Shown piece after piece: positions 48,192 to 59,509 of a DNA stretch of 64,000 nucleotides. The DNA is taken from contig JAQFWX010000004.1 of assembly GCA_027605045.1 (NCBI GenBank), positions 62,001 to 126,000 on the forward strand. The letters run 5' to 3'. The position numbers and the translations under genes are program-made. Under the pieces are notes generated by a model. That model ran no database searches and was not told the DNA's origin. It was given only the letters and a program-made list of their open reading frames with translations. Every line of letters starts with the position of its first letter. Position 1 is the first letter of the stretch. This stretch comes from Phallus indusiatus (taxonomy: Eukaryota; Basidiomycota; Agaricomycetes; Phallales; Phallaceae).

Positions 48192-48978
48192 GAAGTGAAA
48201 TCGGTATGGTTAATTCGTTCATCTCACTCTGTCTCTAATTCCGCCATTTTCCAGCCTCGTGGGTGATTTTGGTGATCTTTCATGACAACGTTCATCCAGT
48301 CATGTTGAGCAATACTTTTGATGACCTCCATTCACTCAATTCCTCAATCTCCAAGTCACGATTCGTTTTTTTAGAGAAAGACTAAAGTCTTTTTATGTAT
48401 ATTCACGTTTCTGCACGTGATTCCTTGTTATTGAATATTTATTATTGATATTGTTATCATATTACGTTGCTCTTGGATGAGTAGACGTGAAACTGAAAGC
48501 TCTGGTGAACGAATTACATGCTAGTGGAGTGATAAATCGTTTACACGTGCATCGACAAGAGGTCCTATTCAAAAAACATCGGCTACGGAAGATACCGAAA
48601 TAATTAAATCCATGCTCACTAGCACTGACGACTTGAAACGACTTCATTACATTCAAATCAGCTTTCCGTCATGCACTGTTTTGATATTATTGCATGCATT
48701 AATTAATATCCCAAAAGTGTCAGAGTTCATTGCGTCACAACATGCAACATGAAAGAGATTTCGACGTCCATTTTAAAAAATGAGGAGTGGGTTCATGAAT
48801 TTCTATTAATTTGGTTTCTATTGGGGTACTGACACGGGAGTTGAATGCATGGAATGATGCCGGATGAAAACAAAAATGTAGAAATAAGGAAGAAGACGGA
48901 GCTGGGATCAAATAGGTTCTCCAGAAAAGACTGAGCGCGCGCACAAAAGAAATTCAGTGGTAGCTTATTGTTATTATT
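48192..48978. other. Convergent intergenic region
   Basis: No gene seen between the Leu/Pro-rich gene (+) and the membrane protein (-). Confidence 0.5.
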
Positions 48979-49731
48979 TCATCCTCTGCCAGCTTCTTTT
49001 TTTCTTGTGCCCCAAAACACGAAATACTCCATTCCATAAACGAACATGGTAGCAGCCGTAGCCGTGTTTAATGTCAAAACGAGCGGCGGTGGAACTCGAT
49101 TTCTGAAGTTTTTGAATAAACTGTTAAGTGTAACTTGTTGTCCTCGTTCCGACCAATATGTTGGACGAAACGGGCGTGTTATATTAAGCCATATCTGAGT
49201 CAGAGGAGGCCTCGTTGGAGGTGACGCGGACGGTGGTGGCATTGTACGGAGTTTTTTGAATTCCTTGCGGATGCCGTTAACAAGGAAATAGCTTCCTGTC
49301 CACGCTAGTATTTTCCGTGTCAAAAGAACATGGAAATTAGACAAACTCATAATGAGTGCTTACAGGTAGTAATACCGCATCCGTTCTCGTAGTCACCCGT
49401 CGAAAGGATATATCCCGCTCCACCAAAAATGAGCCCGAACGTGAATCTTAGAGTTAGAGGTGGAATGGCACGATTAGCGACACCAAAGGGAGTGGTTCCT
49501 ATGACTGTGTACATGCACTCTGTTAGTATCTAACATGGCAAGGAACTATAGATAAATGACGTAACAAAGTGCAGAGAGCGACCAAACTGGCCAACTGTTT
49601 TGATTCCACGTGAGGTCATATTTAAAATGAAATAATTCAGCAACATACGGAGAATGCGAATATAAACATAGATCCGATAGCTTTGAAGTTAGAACTGAAG
49701 TAGTTGGATTATTCACACGAGGCTCAGACAT
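48979..49731 (-). CDS. Unrecognised 210-aa membrane protein
   Basis: Exons 49731-49566, 49504-49364 and 49304-48979 give 633 nt and 210 aa, in frame. Hydrophobic segments occur near residues 42-60 (PVWSLSALFIG), 70-95 (LTLRFTFGLIFGGAGYI) and 175-200 (LTLNTATAATMFVYGMEYFVF). A Pro-rich linker (PPPSASPPTRPP) and a basic C-terminus (GTRKKEAGRG) are also visible. The glycine-rich helix (FGLIFGGAGY) resembles helices of small mitochondrial or ER membrane proteins. I do not recognise the family. Confidence 0.7.
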
Positions 49732-49922
49732 GAAAAAAAAGAGCAAATTCAGGCTCCGACTCGGTTATCTCAATTCTCAATTTACTAATAATAACGGTGT
49801 CATCATCATGTATTGCTAACATGTTGCTCATGCAATGTTCGTCATCGTAGTCCGTAAAACGAAGTATAATCCTAAGATACATAGATGTTCCATAAATGCA
49901 CTACACCCAGTCAATCCTATCA

Positions 49923-52900
49923 TCACCTCCTCAAGCAAGCAGCGAAAGCGGCAAGGATGCCAGCCAGTGCGATCCAAACAGCGAGTACGACCCAGCCAGT
50001 AACTCGTCCGAATCCCGTTGTGTCGTTGTTTGCGCTTCCTCCGATAGCATACGCAAGTACGCCAGCTACAAATGCGCATAATGAGTAGGTGAGAAGGACT
50101 AAAGGAACAGAAAGAATGATGGAATTCTAGGTAGCGCGGAATTTGTGTAGTTTCGAAAACATGATGAAGTTTTGGTTCAAAAAATTGAATTAGAATAAGT
50201 TAAACCTGATGAAGGAATTGTAGGTTTTCAACGCACGTTGACGGTTTGTGTGCTGGTGGCGGTGTAATTCATGTGCTCGGGTTCGTGATCATGGTTTATG
50301 CACGAATTTGAATCTCGTTTTTGTTGGGAAGATCGACCATACAATGAAATACCGTAAGAAGCCATACTCGTAATTGCGAACAGCGCGGATATCATAGCCG
50401 ATACTCGCGTTGCTTGGTTCAAATTTGGGAACGTCAGCATCGTCACTGATCCGCTCAACACAAGCGCGGCCTGGTAAAAAAAAACAATCAGTCTTTTCGC
50501 TCCGAAGAAAGTAATATGATAATTTACCATAATAGGCTGACTTGCGTCAATGCTCACATTAACCTTCGGAGTCTTATCAACGCCTCGTTCACCCTGCTCT
50601 TCTTCGTTCGTAGAACAGCTGGAATTTCCGTTTCTCTCGAAAAAATAAGGTATGCCCAGGCATAAAATAGACTTGACGAATTTTTCAAGCGATCTCTTGA
50701 ACGGAATGGCCTGTTCTACCTCAGCGGGAGCGCTGCGTGCCGAGATGGTGCTGGTACTGTTGATGCTATTGTTGTTACTTGGTAGAACGACGGGGACTGA
50801 TTTTGTAATGTACTTTTGCCTCCATTCCGCTGGGAAATAAAATCAAAATGTTATGCGAGAAAAGGACGAAAACTAAACGTACTGTAACGTAGGAGAATTT
50901 GAGCTATCAAACGCGTTCGGATTGTCTGAGAAGCAGGAGATGCTGCAGAACCTAGAATCAATAGCACGTTTAAGATAAAAATGAAGAGATAAGAAATGAG
51001 TGCCGACTTGAAATATTCCGTATTAACTCCAGTAACGCTGTGCATTCTTTGAAAGTGAACGGAGGTGGGAAAGGAACGAGTGGAGGGGGAGAGTCTGCGC
51101 GTAACACGCTATCTAGAGAGAGAAAAACTCAGATTTTGATACGGTATCAAGGACAAAAGGTACCTGTGTAACACCACGTCAAGACCTCTAATGCTTCATC
51201 ATACGCTGATTGAGGGACTGAGACGTGCGCTGGATGTGTGCACATGTACTGCCAGTATTTGAACTCTAAGCTTAGACCTAGAATAAAAGCGTGAATCACA
51301 TAAGGAGCATCTAATACAAGTTCGGGGACTTGCGTTCAGCATCAGACAAATCCTCAGGTGCAGGATCTTTATCCGAAGGAGGGTCATAAGATACGGCCCT
51401 CGTAGCATGCATTACCCAATTCGTCAACGGCATAAACGACCATTCTGTTCCAGCACCGCTGTTATTAGAAGCACCACTTGCGTTCGCATCCCGAATCCAA
51501 ATATCAATCCCTTCTTCCGCCAAAAACTCGGGTTCGGTTCTCAACGTTCTGATAGTATTTGTATCACGTCCGCTAGTTCCATTTAACCCATTCAAATTCT
51601 GTTCCACTTGAATATCGACGTCCGATGTGGCACTAGCAAGCTTCAAATTCGAACCTGAACTTGTATTCGGGGATCGCTTGGCTTCCAAATAATGTGTTAG
51701 TGCATCCAACTTTTTGTTATCTCTCAAGTCGAGATCTGTCACCGTTCGAGTGGCAGCATGTGAGTAATAGTAGGCAGACGAGGGTAGGACGTGCTCTGTC
51801 CATCCTAAAGTTGGAAACGTTTGAGGAGGTAAAGGCCATACAGTACTAGACCTTGAAAAGTCAGTTGATTTTGTGAGGTTGGATGTGTAATAAGGAAAGG
51901 GAGGGACGTGCTCTAAAATATGGTCTATTTCGGAGGTTTGGAAGGAGGGATCCAGCAGGGGTTTTGATTCACTTGAGACGTTGTCTAGGAGTCGGAGAAT
52001 GAACTGTAGGAAAAGATGTGACGTACTCGTTCGGATTGTATGGAGAGAGATGGTCGGGTTGTATTTGAATTGGTGAATCTGTGCGTTGTGACTGAAGTTG
52101 GTATTTTCTGAAAAAGAAACAATTAATCAATAAACTAGTATAATCGAAAATTGGAACGAACTCGTTTAGCAGAATTTCGTGCAATGGAGGTACGATGGAC
52201 ATAGATTGTGTTGGCGGTGTGATTTCGTTAAAAGCCGATTCCGTCGGTTCAGGTTGATCCAGCAACGACTGGTGTCTTTCAGGTTCGCTTTAACACGAGC
52301 AAATAGTATTAAGCGCATTTTCAAGATGTAGCATAGGGATAACAACATACGTTGGAAAATAACTTAAATTGACGTTAACAGGGGAAGATTCAATCTTCGG
52401 TTCATTATTTTGGTCCGCTGTTGTCGCTGTCGCAGCTGCTGCCGACACTGCTACCGTCACCGGGGTCGTCTCAGGTTGTACTTGAGCTGGAGTCGACCCG
52501 GGGTGGGAGGGATCACTGTCAAAATCCTGGATGTGATACTAGGTGAAGCGAAAACGGAAGCTGATGAAGCGCGAGGCACCGACTTCTTCCTTTTCTTTGG
52601 TGTACTACGTCTACTATCATCCGTGATTGCAATGGGTTCACCTTGGTCTTCGTTGTAGGTGTCTTCTTCACGTCGTTGCTGTTGATCCTGACCTTGATAC
52701 GGTTGAAAGTGATGTACGCTTTCTTCGGTAGGTATTTCGCGAGTGACAATTGCATCTTTAGTGACAGTATTGCGCCTCGTCTTGTTCAGAATTGAATTTA
52801 TAATTGGCGTGTCCGGACGTAAAGGTGAAGATAAGTCAGCAAATGGGTCAGAGTCTAAGTGAAACTCAGGTATGTAAGGGCCAGCCATCTGCGATTGGAT

Positions 52901-53176
52901 AAGTCGTTCCGAGTCCGGGGTTAGTGACCTTGAGGATTGTACGGCGGGTGGTGGCGGCGGTGGCGGTATTGCTATGAAAGTGTTGACTAGAGGGTCTTGA
53001 GTTAGTTGTTGTTCTGTGGATGTCGGAGGTGGAAGGATAGGTGGTACTGATGTCGCGGCTGATATTGGTACTGATGTCGTCGGCGATTCAACGTCTTGCA
53101 GGAGGTCATTCAAGGGTCGGGTGTTGGTACGTTTGGTGTTGAAGGCGGACTTGACACGGGTGCGGACGGTTTTCAT
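49923..53176 (-). CDS. Unrecognised 880-aa membrane protein with a long disordered N-terminus
   Basis: Eleven exons on the minus strand: 53176-52580, 52526-52351, 52287-52162, 52107-51980, 51912-51318, 51270-51164, 51112-51008, 50951-50883, 50829-50528, 50470-50237 and 50126-49923. The sum is 2643 nt and 880 aa, phases consistent. The first ~300 residues are low-complexity: Pro-rich, with a run of eight prolines, and a basic KKRKK patch. The middle part contains WSFMPLTNWVMHATRAV and FKYWQYMCTHPAH, which look like a folded helical domain. The C-terminal ~120 residues hold about four membrane helices (AALVLSGSVTMLTF, MISALFAITSMASYGI, LVLLTYSLCAFVAGVLAYAI, WVVLAVWIALAGILAAF). I do not recognise the family and know of no function. 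The 52527-52579 intron uses a weak donor (GTGCCT). Confidence 0.72.
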
Positions 53177-54135
53177 GGTCGTTTAGATATTGATGGAGAC
53201 GTTAACTTGTGATGGATGGGCGATGCTGGATGCTGGACTGACGTTGGCAACACAGTTGATGACGTTGAACAGATTCCGCTAAAGGAAGAAAAGAATAGAA
53301 AGAGCTGGAAGAAAGAAAACAAAGGGGAAATGTTAACGTAAAAGTATTTGTTTTTTGATCTAGAAAAGGAAAAATCGAAAAAGTCATGGAAAAGGACACA
53401 GAACAACGTGGCTGTATCAAGGGACTCCGGGGAGGGGAATACGAAGAACAGCACATCGCTCATGGAAGGCGTTGTTTATCGCCCTTTAGGCGAGCCGTTT
53501 CGGAAGCTCATGTTATACATGTTGGACGTAGAATATGGAACATGGGGTCCCTATCGCGTTTGAGTCATTTGCAGCCGTTCGCCTTTCGCCTCGTGTTTCG
53601 GGGATGGCATCAATGTGATGTGATTTCTCACATGTTGGATTAAGAATCGCGAATGAGAGTTTTGATGTCTCAAGAACTGTACAAGGGACTTTTCTACATG
53701 AGATTATTAACTCTGAAAAAATCCGGTTGAGGGATGGGAAGTGCCAGAGAGCTTGAGTGATAAGCTTACTTCCAGACTGCGTTGAGACCATTAGTTTGGT
53801 ATAACGAAATATCATATGAAAATTGATCTCTGCGACTGACGGTGACGTGAAGGTTGCGTGAAGGCTTGAGAGTCGTGACGTCGACGAAGTCGTTTGCCAA
53901 ACATGTTGTGAATCTGATGCTATCATCTTCAGCCTGTTCATTGCTGTCACAAAATCACAATCACAACATCCGCTCGCTGAATTTTCAAGACTTTGATAAT
54001 AAGTGATAAGTGGTAATAGTATAGTGAATTTGAATTTGAGTTGGCTGGCAAGCACTGGCAACTTGAAGCTTGAAGTCCTGGTGACGACACGAACCAAAAC
54101 GTTCCGTGTCTATCTTACGTAAGCCACGTGCCCTC
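53177..54135. other. Divergent promoter region
   Basis: It lies between the 880-aa gene (-) and the YCII-like gene (+). A 194-codon minus-strand frame (54097-53513) is open, but it has no recognisable content or splice partners and I do not call it. Confidence 0.55.
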
Positions 54136-54661
54136 ATGTTCCGTTTCTACAATCACTTTCACCGGCAATCCTCTACAAATCTTCGTCTTCGTCTCCTTGC
54201 GCAGGCGCAATATAGGTCGATAACGTCGAGCTCAAAGCCACAGTTTGTGCTTTATGCACCCGATTACACTGACGAAGGTGCTCTCCAACGCAGATTGAAA
54301 GTGCGAGGCCAGCATTTTGAGGATGCGCGTGAGTTGCGTTCAAAAGGCGTTTACGGTGTGTCTCTATAACTAGCTTTGGAACAAAATATTGAACATGTTT
54401 CTCATTTCATCAGGTATAGCCGGTGGATTGCTTAGTCCCGACGGAGTGGGTGCTGTTAACCCAGCCCAGAAGCTAGTAGGATCTATGATTATTATCTATG
54501 CGGAAAGTCTGGAGGAGGCGAGGAAGATTGCCGAAAACGATGTATACTGGACTGGGAATGTTGTGCGTTGCTCTCAATGTCGACTGGTTCTCATTTTCAT
54601 TGTTTTCTAGTGGGATAAAGAGAGAACGACGATCGTTCCTTTCTTATTGGCAAATATCTGA
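54136..54661 (+). CDS. YCII-related domain protein
   Basis: Exons 54136-54355, 54414-54562 and 54611-54661 give 420 nt and 139 aa. The start is the ATG at 54136, since upstream in-frame codons lack an ATG. Residues 1-40 are basic and Ser-rich, like a mitochondrial presequence. The rest is a YCII-like ferredoxin fold: FVLYAPDYTDEGALQRRL, RGQHFEDARELRSKG, GGLLSPDG, KLVGSMIIIYAESLEEARK, DVYWTGNVWDKE. YCII-family proteins are small dimeric alpha/beta-barrel proteins, some with peroxidase- or isomerase-like chemistry around a His-Asp pair. The biochemical role of the fungal members is unknown. Confidence 0.85.
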
Positions 54662-55835
54662 CTGCATAATGTACCAATGCTATCAATTGTTCTTAAATTC
54701 CCAGCTCGGTTTGATATCCTTGTGGCTATAGCAAATCCATACATTCCATACATTACAAAGGACGCCCTCAATCAGAACATACAAAATGGGCCATATCAAA
54801 CAAAAAGTAAGCATATGCGCAGAATCCTAACTCAACTGGAACTCTCTTTTCCTAGTTGAAATGTATCCGTCAGAAACTTCCAGCTCTGATATCACTCCTA
54901 CCGAGCCATAGCCTTCTTTCAGGTTCGCTATGACCACCTTCTAACCTTTTCTATCTGAATACAACTTATCCTAGCACGAGAAGTTAGGTACTTTCGGGCT
55001 TACATCATATTACGCAGACAACTTGCGTTGACGAGGTTGCTCAGCTTTGAAGCTCCATAAATCACCAATACCGTCTCCCGACTCAGTCTTCCTTATCGTT
55101 TACTTCCACAATTTCTATCCGACATTTTCCACCAAAAACTGAAACAAAATTTATTTTGTTGTATAGAAAGTTTTAATGATCCGAGGGGCATGAGATCAAT
55201 CACCAATCGGCATGTGGATCAAAGGCATGAAAGCAACTACCTCACCGCTGCGTATTCACTCGTCTTTCGCTTTTTGATTCCGCCGGTGCACCGAATCAGA
55301 GGTTTCTATCAGATACGTAGTGTAATAAGATTACAGGTGGCGGCACATGAGATGACGCCGCAACACCTTAGGGCACCAAAAAAAATGTCTTCACACCTAA
55401 AGGCTGTGCTTAACTGTCAACTCGCCTGAATTTCGGTGTGTCTATGCTAAATGCCACTACATTGATACGTTGTTGCTATTTGGTCAAAATATCAGGCTGT
55501 GCGACCTGTGACTTGTCTTTCCATTACTACGTGAAATGGAAAAAAATAGATGCATTGCATAATGAAGAAGAAAAACCAGAGCATAGCCCGGATCCCATAA
55601 GCGAAGTGACTTCTTTGCACGTTCGTGTCCGCGCTCTCAGATGATTAGCTCATAGCAAAGGATCTCAGGCTGCAGACATGGCTTGATATTTGCATCCAAA
55701 ACTACCATCATTACTGATTTGGATTCTTCATTTTTTTTATTTATTTTTCGCTGTATAAAGGTCTGGAGTTCTATCAACAAACACTGCGTCTCTCTTTCCT
55801 CTCCTCACAAGTCGTTCTGTTCACCCATTTCGTGC
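54662..55835. other. Intergenic region
   Basis: No gene recognised. It contains the promoter of the phosphate transporter, including a TATA box at 55754 and a CACGTT site at 55618-55623 that resembles a weak Pho4 site. Confidence 0.5.
55754..55760 (+). promoter_or_regulatory. TATA box TATAAAG of the phosphate transporter
   Basis: It lies 82 bp before the ATG at 55836, a normal distance for a fungal core promoter. Confidence 0.5.
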
Positions 55836-58035
55836 ATGGATACGTCGGACTCACTGAAACTCTCATCTCACAAGGATGAAATGCCTTACTCGCTTTCCCG
55901 CAAGCGTCAGGCAGCGCTGGCTGAACTCGACAATGCCCCCTTCAGGTAGGCGCCCTCTCCCACCGGCCCTCTATGAATCTTTTGAATTGTCTTTCTGTTT
56001 CTGTTTCCTAATTTAGCCGTTTCCATTTGAAAATCATGATGGTTGCGGGTGTTGGGTTCTTTACCGACGCTTATGGTAAATTATTCAACCCCACGCTCGT
56101 AACGTCGACGTCAACGCAAAGACTAAATAACAACTCCAGACCTGTTCGCCATTAACATTGCCAGTACCATGATCGGGAATGTTTATGGCCCATTGGAACG
56201 TCCCGGCACAGTAGTCCCTAACTCGACTAGCCCACCAGGCGCCCTTCTAACCAGTAACCAAGAGCTTGGTCTGAAGGTCGCTTCCCCAGTGGGTACTTTG
56301 ATAGGTCAACTACTGTTTGGATGGCTCGCAGACATTGTCGGTCGTAAACGGATGTGTAAGTTGGTTTATACGTTTTTGACAAAATTTGATTGTATTCCCC
56401 CCTCTCACAGATGGTGTCGAACTCATCCTCGTCATCTTTGCTACTTTCTCCCAGACTCTAGCTGGTCGTGCTGATGCTATCTCTATTATCGCCACTCTCA
56501 TTCTTTGGAGGGGCATCGCTGGTATCGGAATTGGTGGAGACTATCCCCTTTCCGCCATTATCGCCTCGTAAGCTGAGCTCTTATTCCTAGAGTCACTCTT
56601 GAAGATACTGAATGCTAAATGCGCATACATCACATAGAGAGTATGCATCTATCAATACGAGAGGTAGATTGATGAGCGGCGTTTTTGCTGCTCAAGGTTG
56701 GGGTCAACTTGCAGCCGCCATTGTGGGCTTGTGCACGGTTGTTGCCTCAAAAAATCACATCAAACACTGCGACCCCGCGGATCCCAAAGTTCTCGACACC
56801 ACCTGGCGTATAATCATTGGAGTCGGTGCTATACCGGCTTGTGTTGCTTTATACTTTCGTCTCACCGTTTCCGAGACCCCTCGTTTCACCATGGATATCG
56901 AAAGAAACATTCGCCAAGCCACTCAAGATGTTGACACTTTCCTCACCACCGGAACTTTCATCGTTGATCCAGACGCGATTGTTCAACGTGCTAAAGCTCC
57001 CGTGGCATCCCGTCGCGATTTTATCGCTTAGTTAGTAGCATTCAGTCTCGTGCCTCCCGTTTCCCAATCGTCTAACCTCTGCCTCTCATAGCTTCAGTCA
57101 ATGGTCGAATTTGAAAGTCCTCATCGGAACATCTTATTCATGGTTTGCGTTGGACATTGCATTTTTTGGGTCTGGTTTAAACAACACTACTATCTTGCAA
57201 GCGATTCATTTTGGTGATACATCCGGTCAAACAGGAGGTCCCGCCATCTACCAAAACTTGTTGAACAGTTGTATCGGAAACATGATGTATGTTTATTTTC
57301 TCCCATACATATATATAGCTACCTGACATTTATTGTTTCTCTCTCTGACGCAAGCATATCCGCTGCTGGTTTGATTCCCGGTTATTACGCCACCATGTTG
57401 CTGATCGACACCGTGAGTTCTTTTCTTTTCCATTAGGAAAAAAAAATTCCAACGGGAAATTTCATGGGTTATTAGTGGGGTCGTAAACCAATTCAGCTCA
57501 TGGGATTCGTCATACTTACAATCTTATTCGCCATTCTTGGATTTGCTTATGATGCACTAACCCTCCACGGCACTAGTGCTCGCCGTGCATTCGTCTTCTT
57601 ATACTGCCTTGCCAATTTCTTCTTTAACTTTGGCCCAAACGCTACTACGTTTATCATCCCTGGGGAGGCTTTTCCTACTCGTTATCGCTCAACTGCACAC
57701 GGTATCTCTGCCGCCACTGGTAAACTGGGCGCTATCATCTCCCAAGTTGGTTTCTCCAGCTTGAAGGACCATGGCGGAGCCCCCGGTTCCAACGCCGTGA
57801 GTGCAGAAAAAGTTTAAACCAATTAATATAGTTTTTTTTAATTGTTTAATCACAGTTCGTCAAACATCTTTTGGAAATTTTTGCCTTTTTCACGCTTACT
57901 GGTGTTTTCTCGACCTTGTTAATTCCTGAGACCAAAGGACGTAGTCTTGAAGATCTCTCCAATGAAAACCAAGACAATTTCATCAGTGGTGTCGTCCGCG
58001 AGGTAGATATTACTGAAGAGACAAAGACGATTTGA
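55836..58035 (+). CDS. PHO84: High-affinity inorganic phosphate:H+ symporter (Pho84-like MFS)
   Basis: Exons 55836-55945, 56017-56075, 56140-56355, 56411-56567, 56638-57030, 57092-57286, 57355-57412, 57476-57796 and 57856-58035 give 1689 nt and 562 aa. Family marks in order: VGFFTDAYDLFAIN in helix 1, GWLADIVGRKRMYG loop, the signature GIGIGGDYPLSA, LMSGVFAAQGWGQ, ETPRFT, a long cytosolic loop, SWFALDIAFFGSGLN, NFGPNATTFIIPGEAFPTRYRST and PETKGRSLEDL near the C-terminus. It imports phosphate with protons across the plasma membrane, with twelve helices. Length and residues are complete. In yeast such genes are induced by Pho4 under phosphate limitation; whether that holds here is inference. 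Confidence 0.93.
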
Positions 58036-59509
58036 TTCAAAATGACATTTTTTATATTTAAGTATGGGATTTGTAATTTTGCATATGAATCGCATGTCAC
58101 CCCCTTCACTCCATTGACTGCATGTATCAGGTTTCGTTGGACTCTTTTGTATTGTACTTTTTTTATGATGTTGGGATGCAGTGGGTTGGTGATAATGATC
58201 TAAACGGACTTTTTTCCACACGAAGGTAGACGGGCTTTTTAGGGATTCCGTCGTCATGTTTTACTTGCCGTACTTCAGAATATGGCACCGTTTCTGTGAT
58301 GTTGAATGCAAACTGAAATGACGGTGTAGTTTTCCGATTTCGAACTAAACTCGGCTGTGACTTTGTTCCGGCATTGAAGCATTATTTTTTTTAAAAAAAA
58401 TATCATCATAAGACCCTTTCACTTTGAGACAAATACAACGGGGATCCTCTTCTAAGTTTTTGTTACGCGAGGAATGATGTTTTTAGCAGAGTACCGGTTA
58501 CCTCGCAATGTTTGTGAAGTAGGGCCGCAGTTTCACCGTGACAAAGCATAGGCTGACGACGTGGTCATTGCGCGTTGTGGGGGGTTGTTGTAATTTGTGG
58601 GTGTCGCTGGTTATAAGCGTTGAAGCTGAAAAAGATCACACTCCACATTTCCTCCACATGGCGAGCCTGAGTGTCAACATAACCTGGTCAGTCAAGCCGG
58701 TCAAAGTTTTATCAAACATTCCTTGACGTTTTATTCAGCAGGTTAATCATTGAGCTTGAAGTTGATCATGAAATCTATCTTGAGTACGCTGGTGTCACCT
58801 GTCGACGAACACAGTCCACGGACAATCTTTACTTCTAAAGCTGCCGGCAAATTACCATTGCCTCGAGATTCATATTGGAAATTAACAACCTCTTGAGTTC
58901 ACCATTTTTTTCAATCTTACTGGTGAGTTTCCTCTCATTGATTTTTCTATTTTTCAAATTATTTGTAAAAAAAATGTTCAATTTAGAACTCTGCAGCTTC
59001 ATCCCTCTACGCTTTGACAAATTCATTGAAGATCTAGTTGCATCTCTCCACTCCGTCGTCCACCGAAGAGGCTGTCCGTTTTTACGGGAAGCGCTCAACT
59101 TGGTCAAAAAACCACCAATTAGATATTGGCGAATAAAGCCCGTTTCCTTGGGTCCGAGTCCATACGGGTCTTCGTGAGATGAACCAACGGTTCGGGATCA
59201 ATTCATGGGCACCTCGAGTTGCCAAACTGGTGCCGACACGACTCCATGTCTAAATTCTGGGCACAGTACAATACATATTTCCTTGAAAAGCGAATTCCGG
59301 TGGCTTCGGAATTCTGTAGAAATTTAGATAATTCTTTCACTGACTAGAGAACATAGAGAGAAGTGCTTGATCCGTGAGTGCCTTCTGAATCCGTATTCCT
59401 TGTCCCATAGGGATAATTTTCATACAAGTAGAGGCCATTATTATCCATTATACGGTCTTCAAACAGCACCTCCCATTTCTCTCGAAATTCCACCCTTTGC
59501 ATTTATTCT
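58036..59509. other. Intergenic region
   Basis: No supportable gene. It contains T-rich/A-rich runs near 58383-58401, a short inverted repeat around GAATTCCG/CGGAATTC at 59293-59313 and the upstream region of cyclase 3. Confidence 0.5.

Noticed and set aside
53513..54097. 194-codon open frame on the minus strand
   Set aside because: No recognisable motif, unlike any gene-like composition nearby, and it lies in the divergent promoter between two well-supported genes.
54106..54135. Upstream start for the YCII-like gene at 54106
   Set aside because: That codon is GTG; the first in-frame ATG is at 54136.
58875..59177. 100-codon plus-strand frame with a hydrophobic start
   Set aside because: The hydrophobic stretch comes from a T-rich tract, and an overlapping frame exists on the other strand. 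No support.
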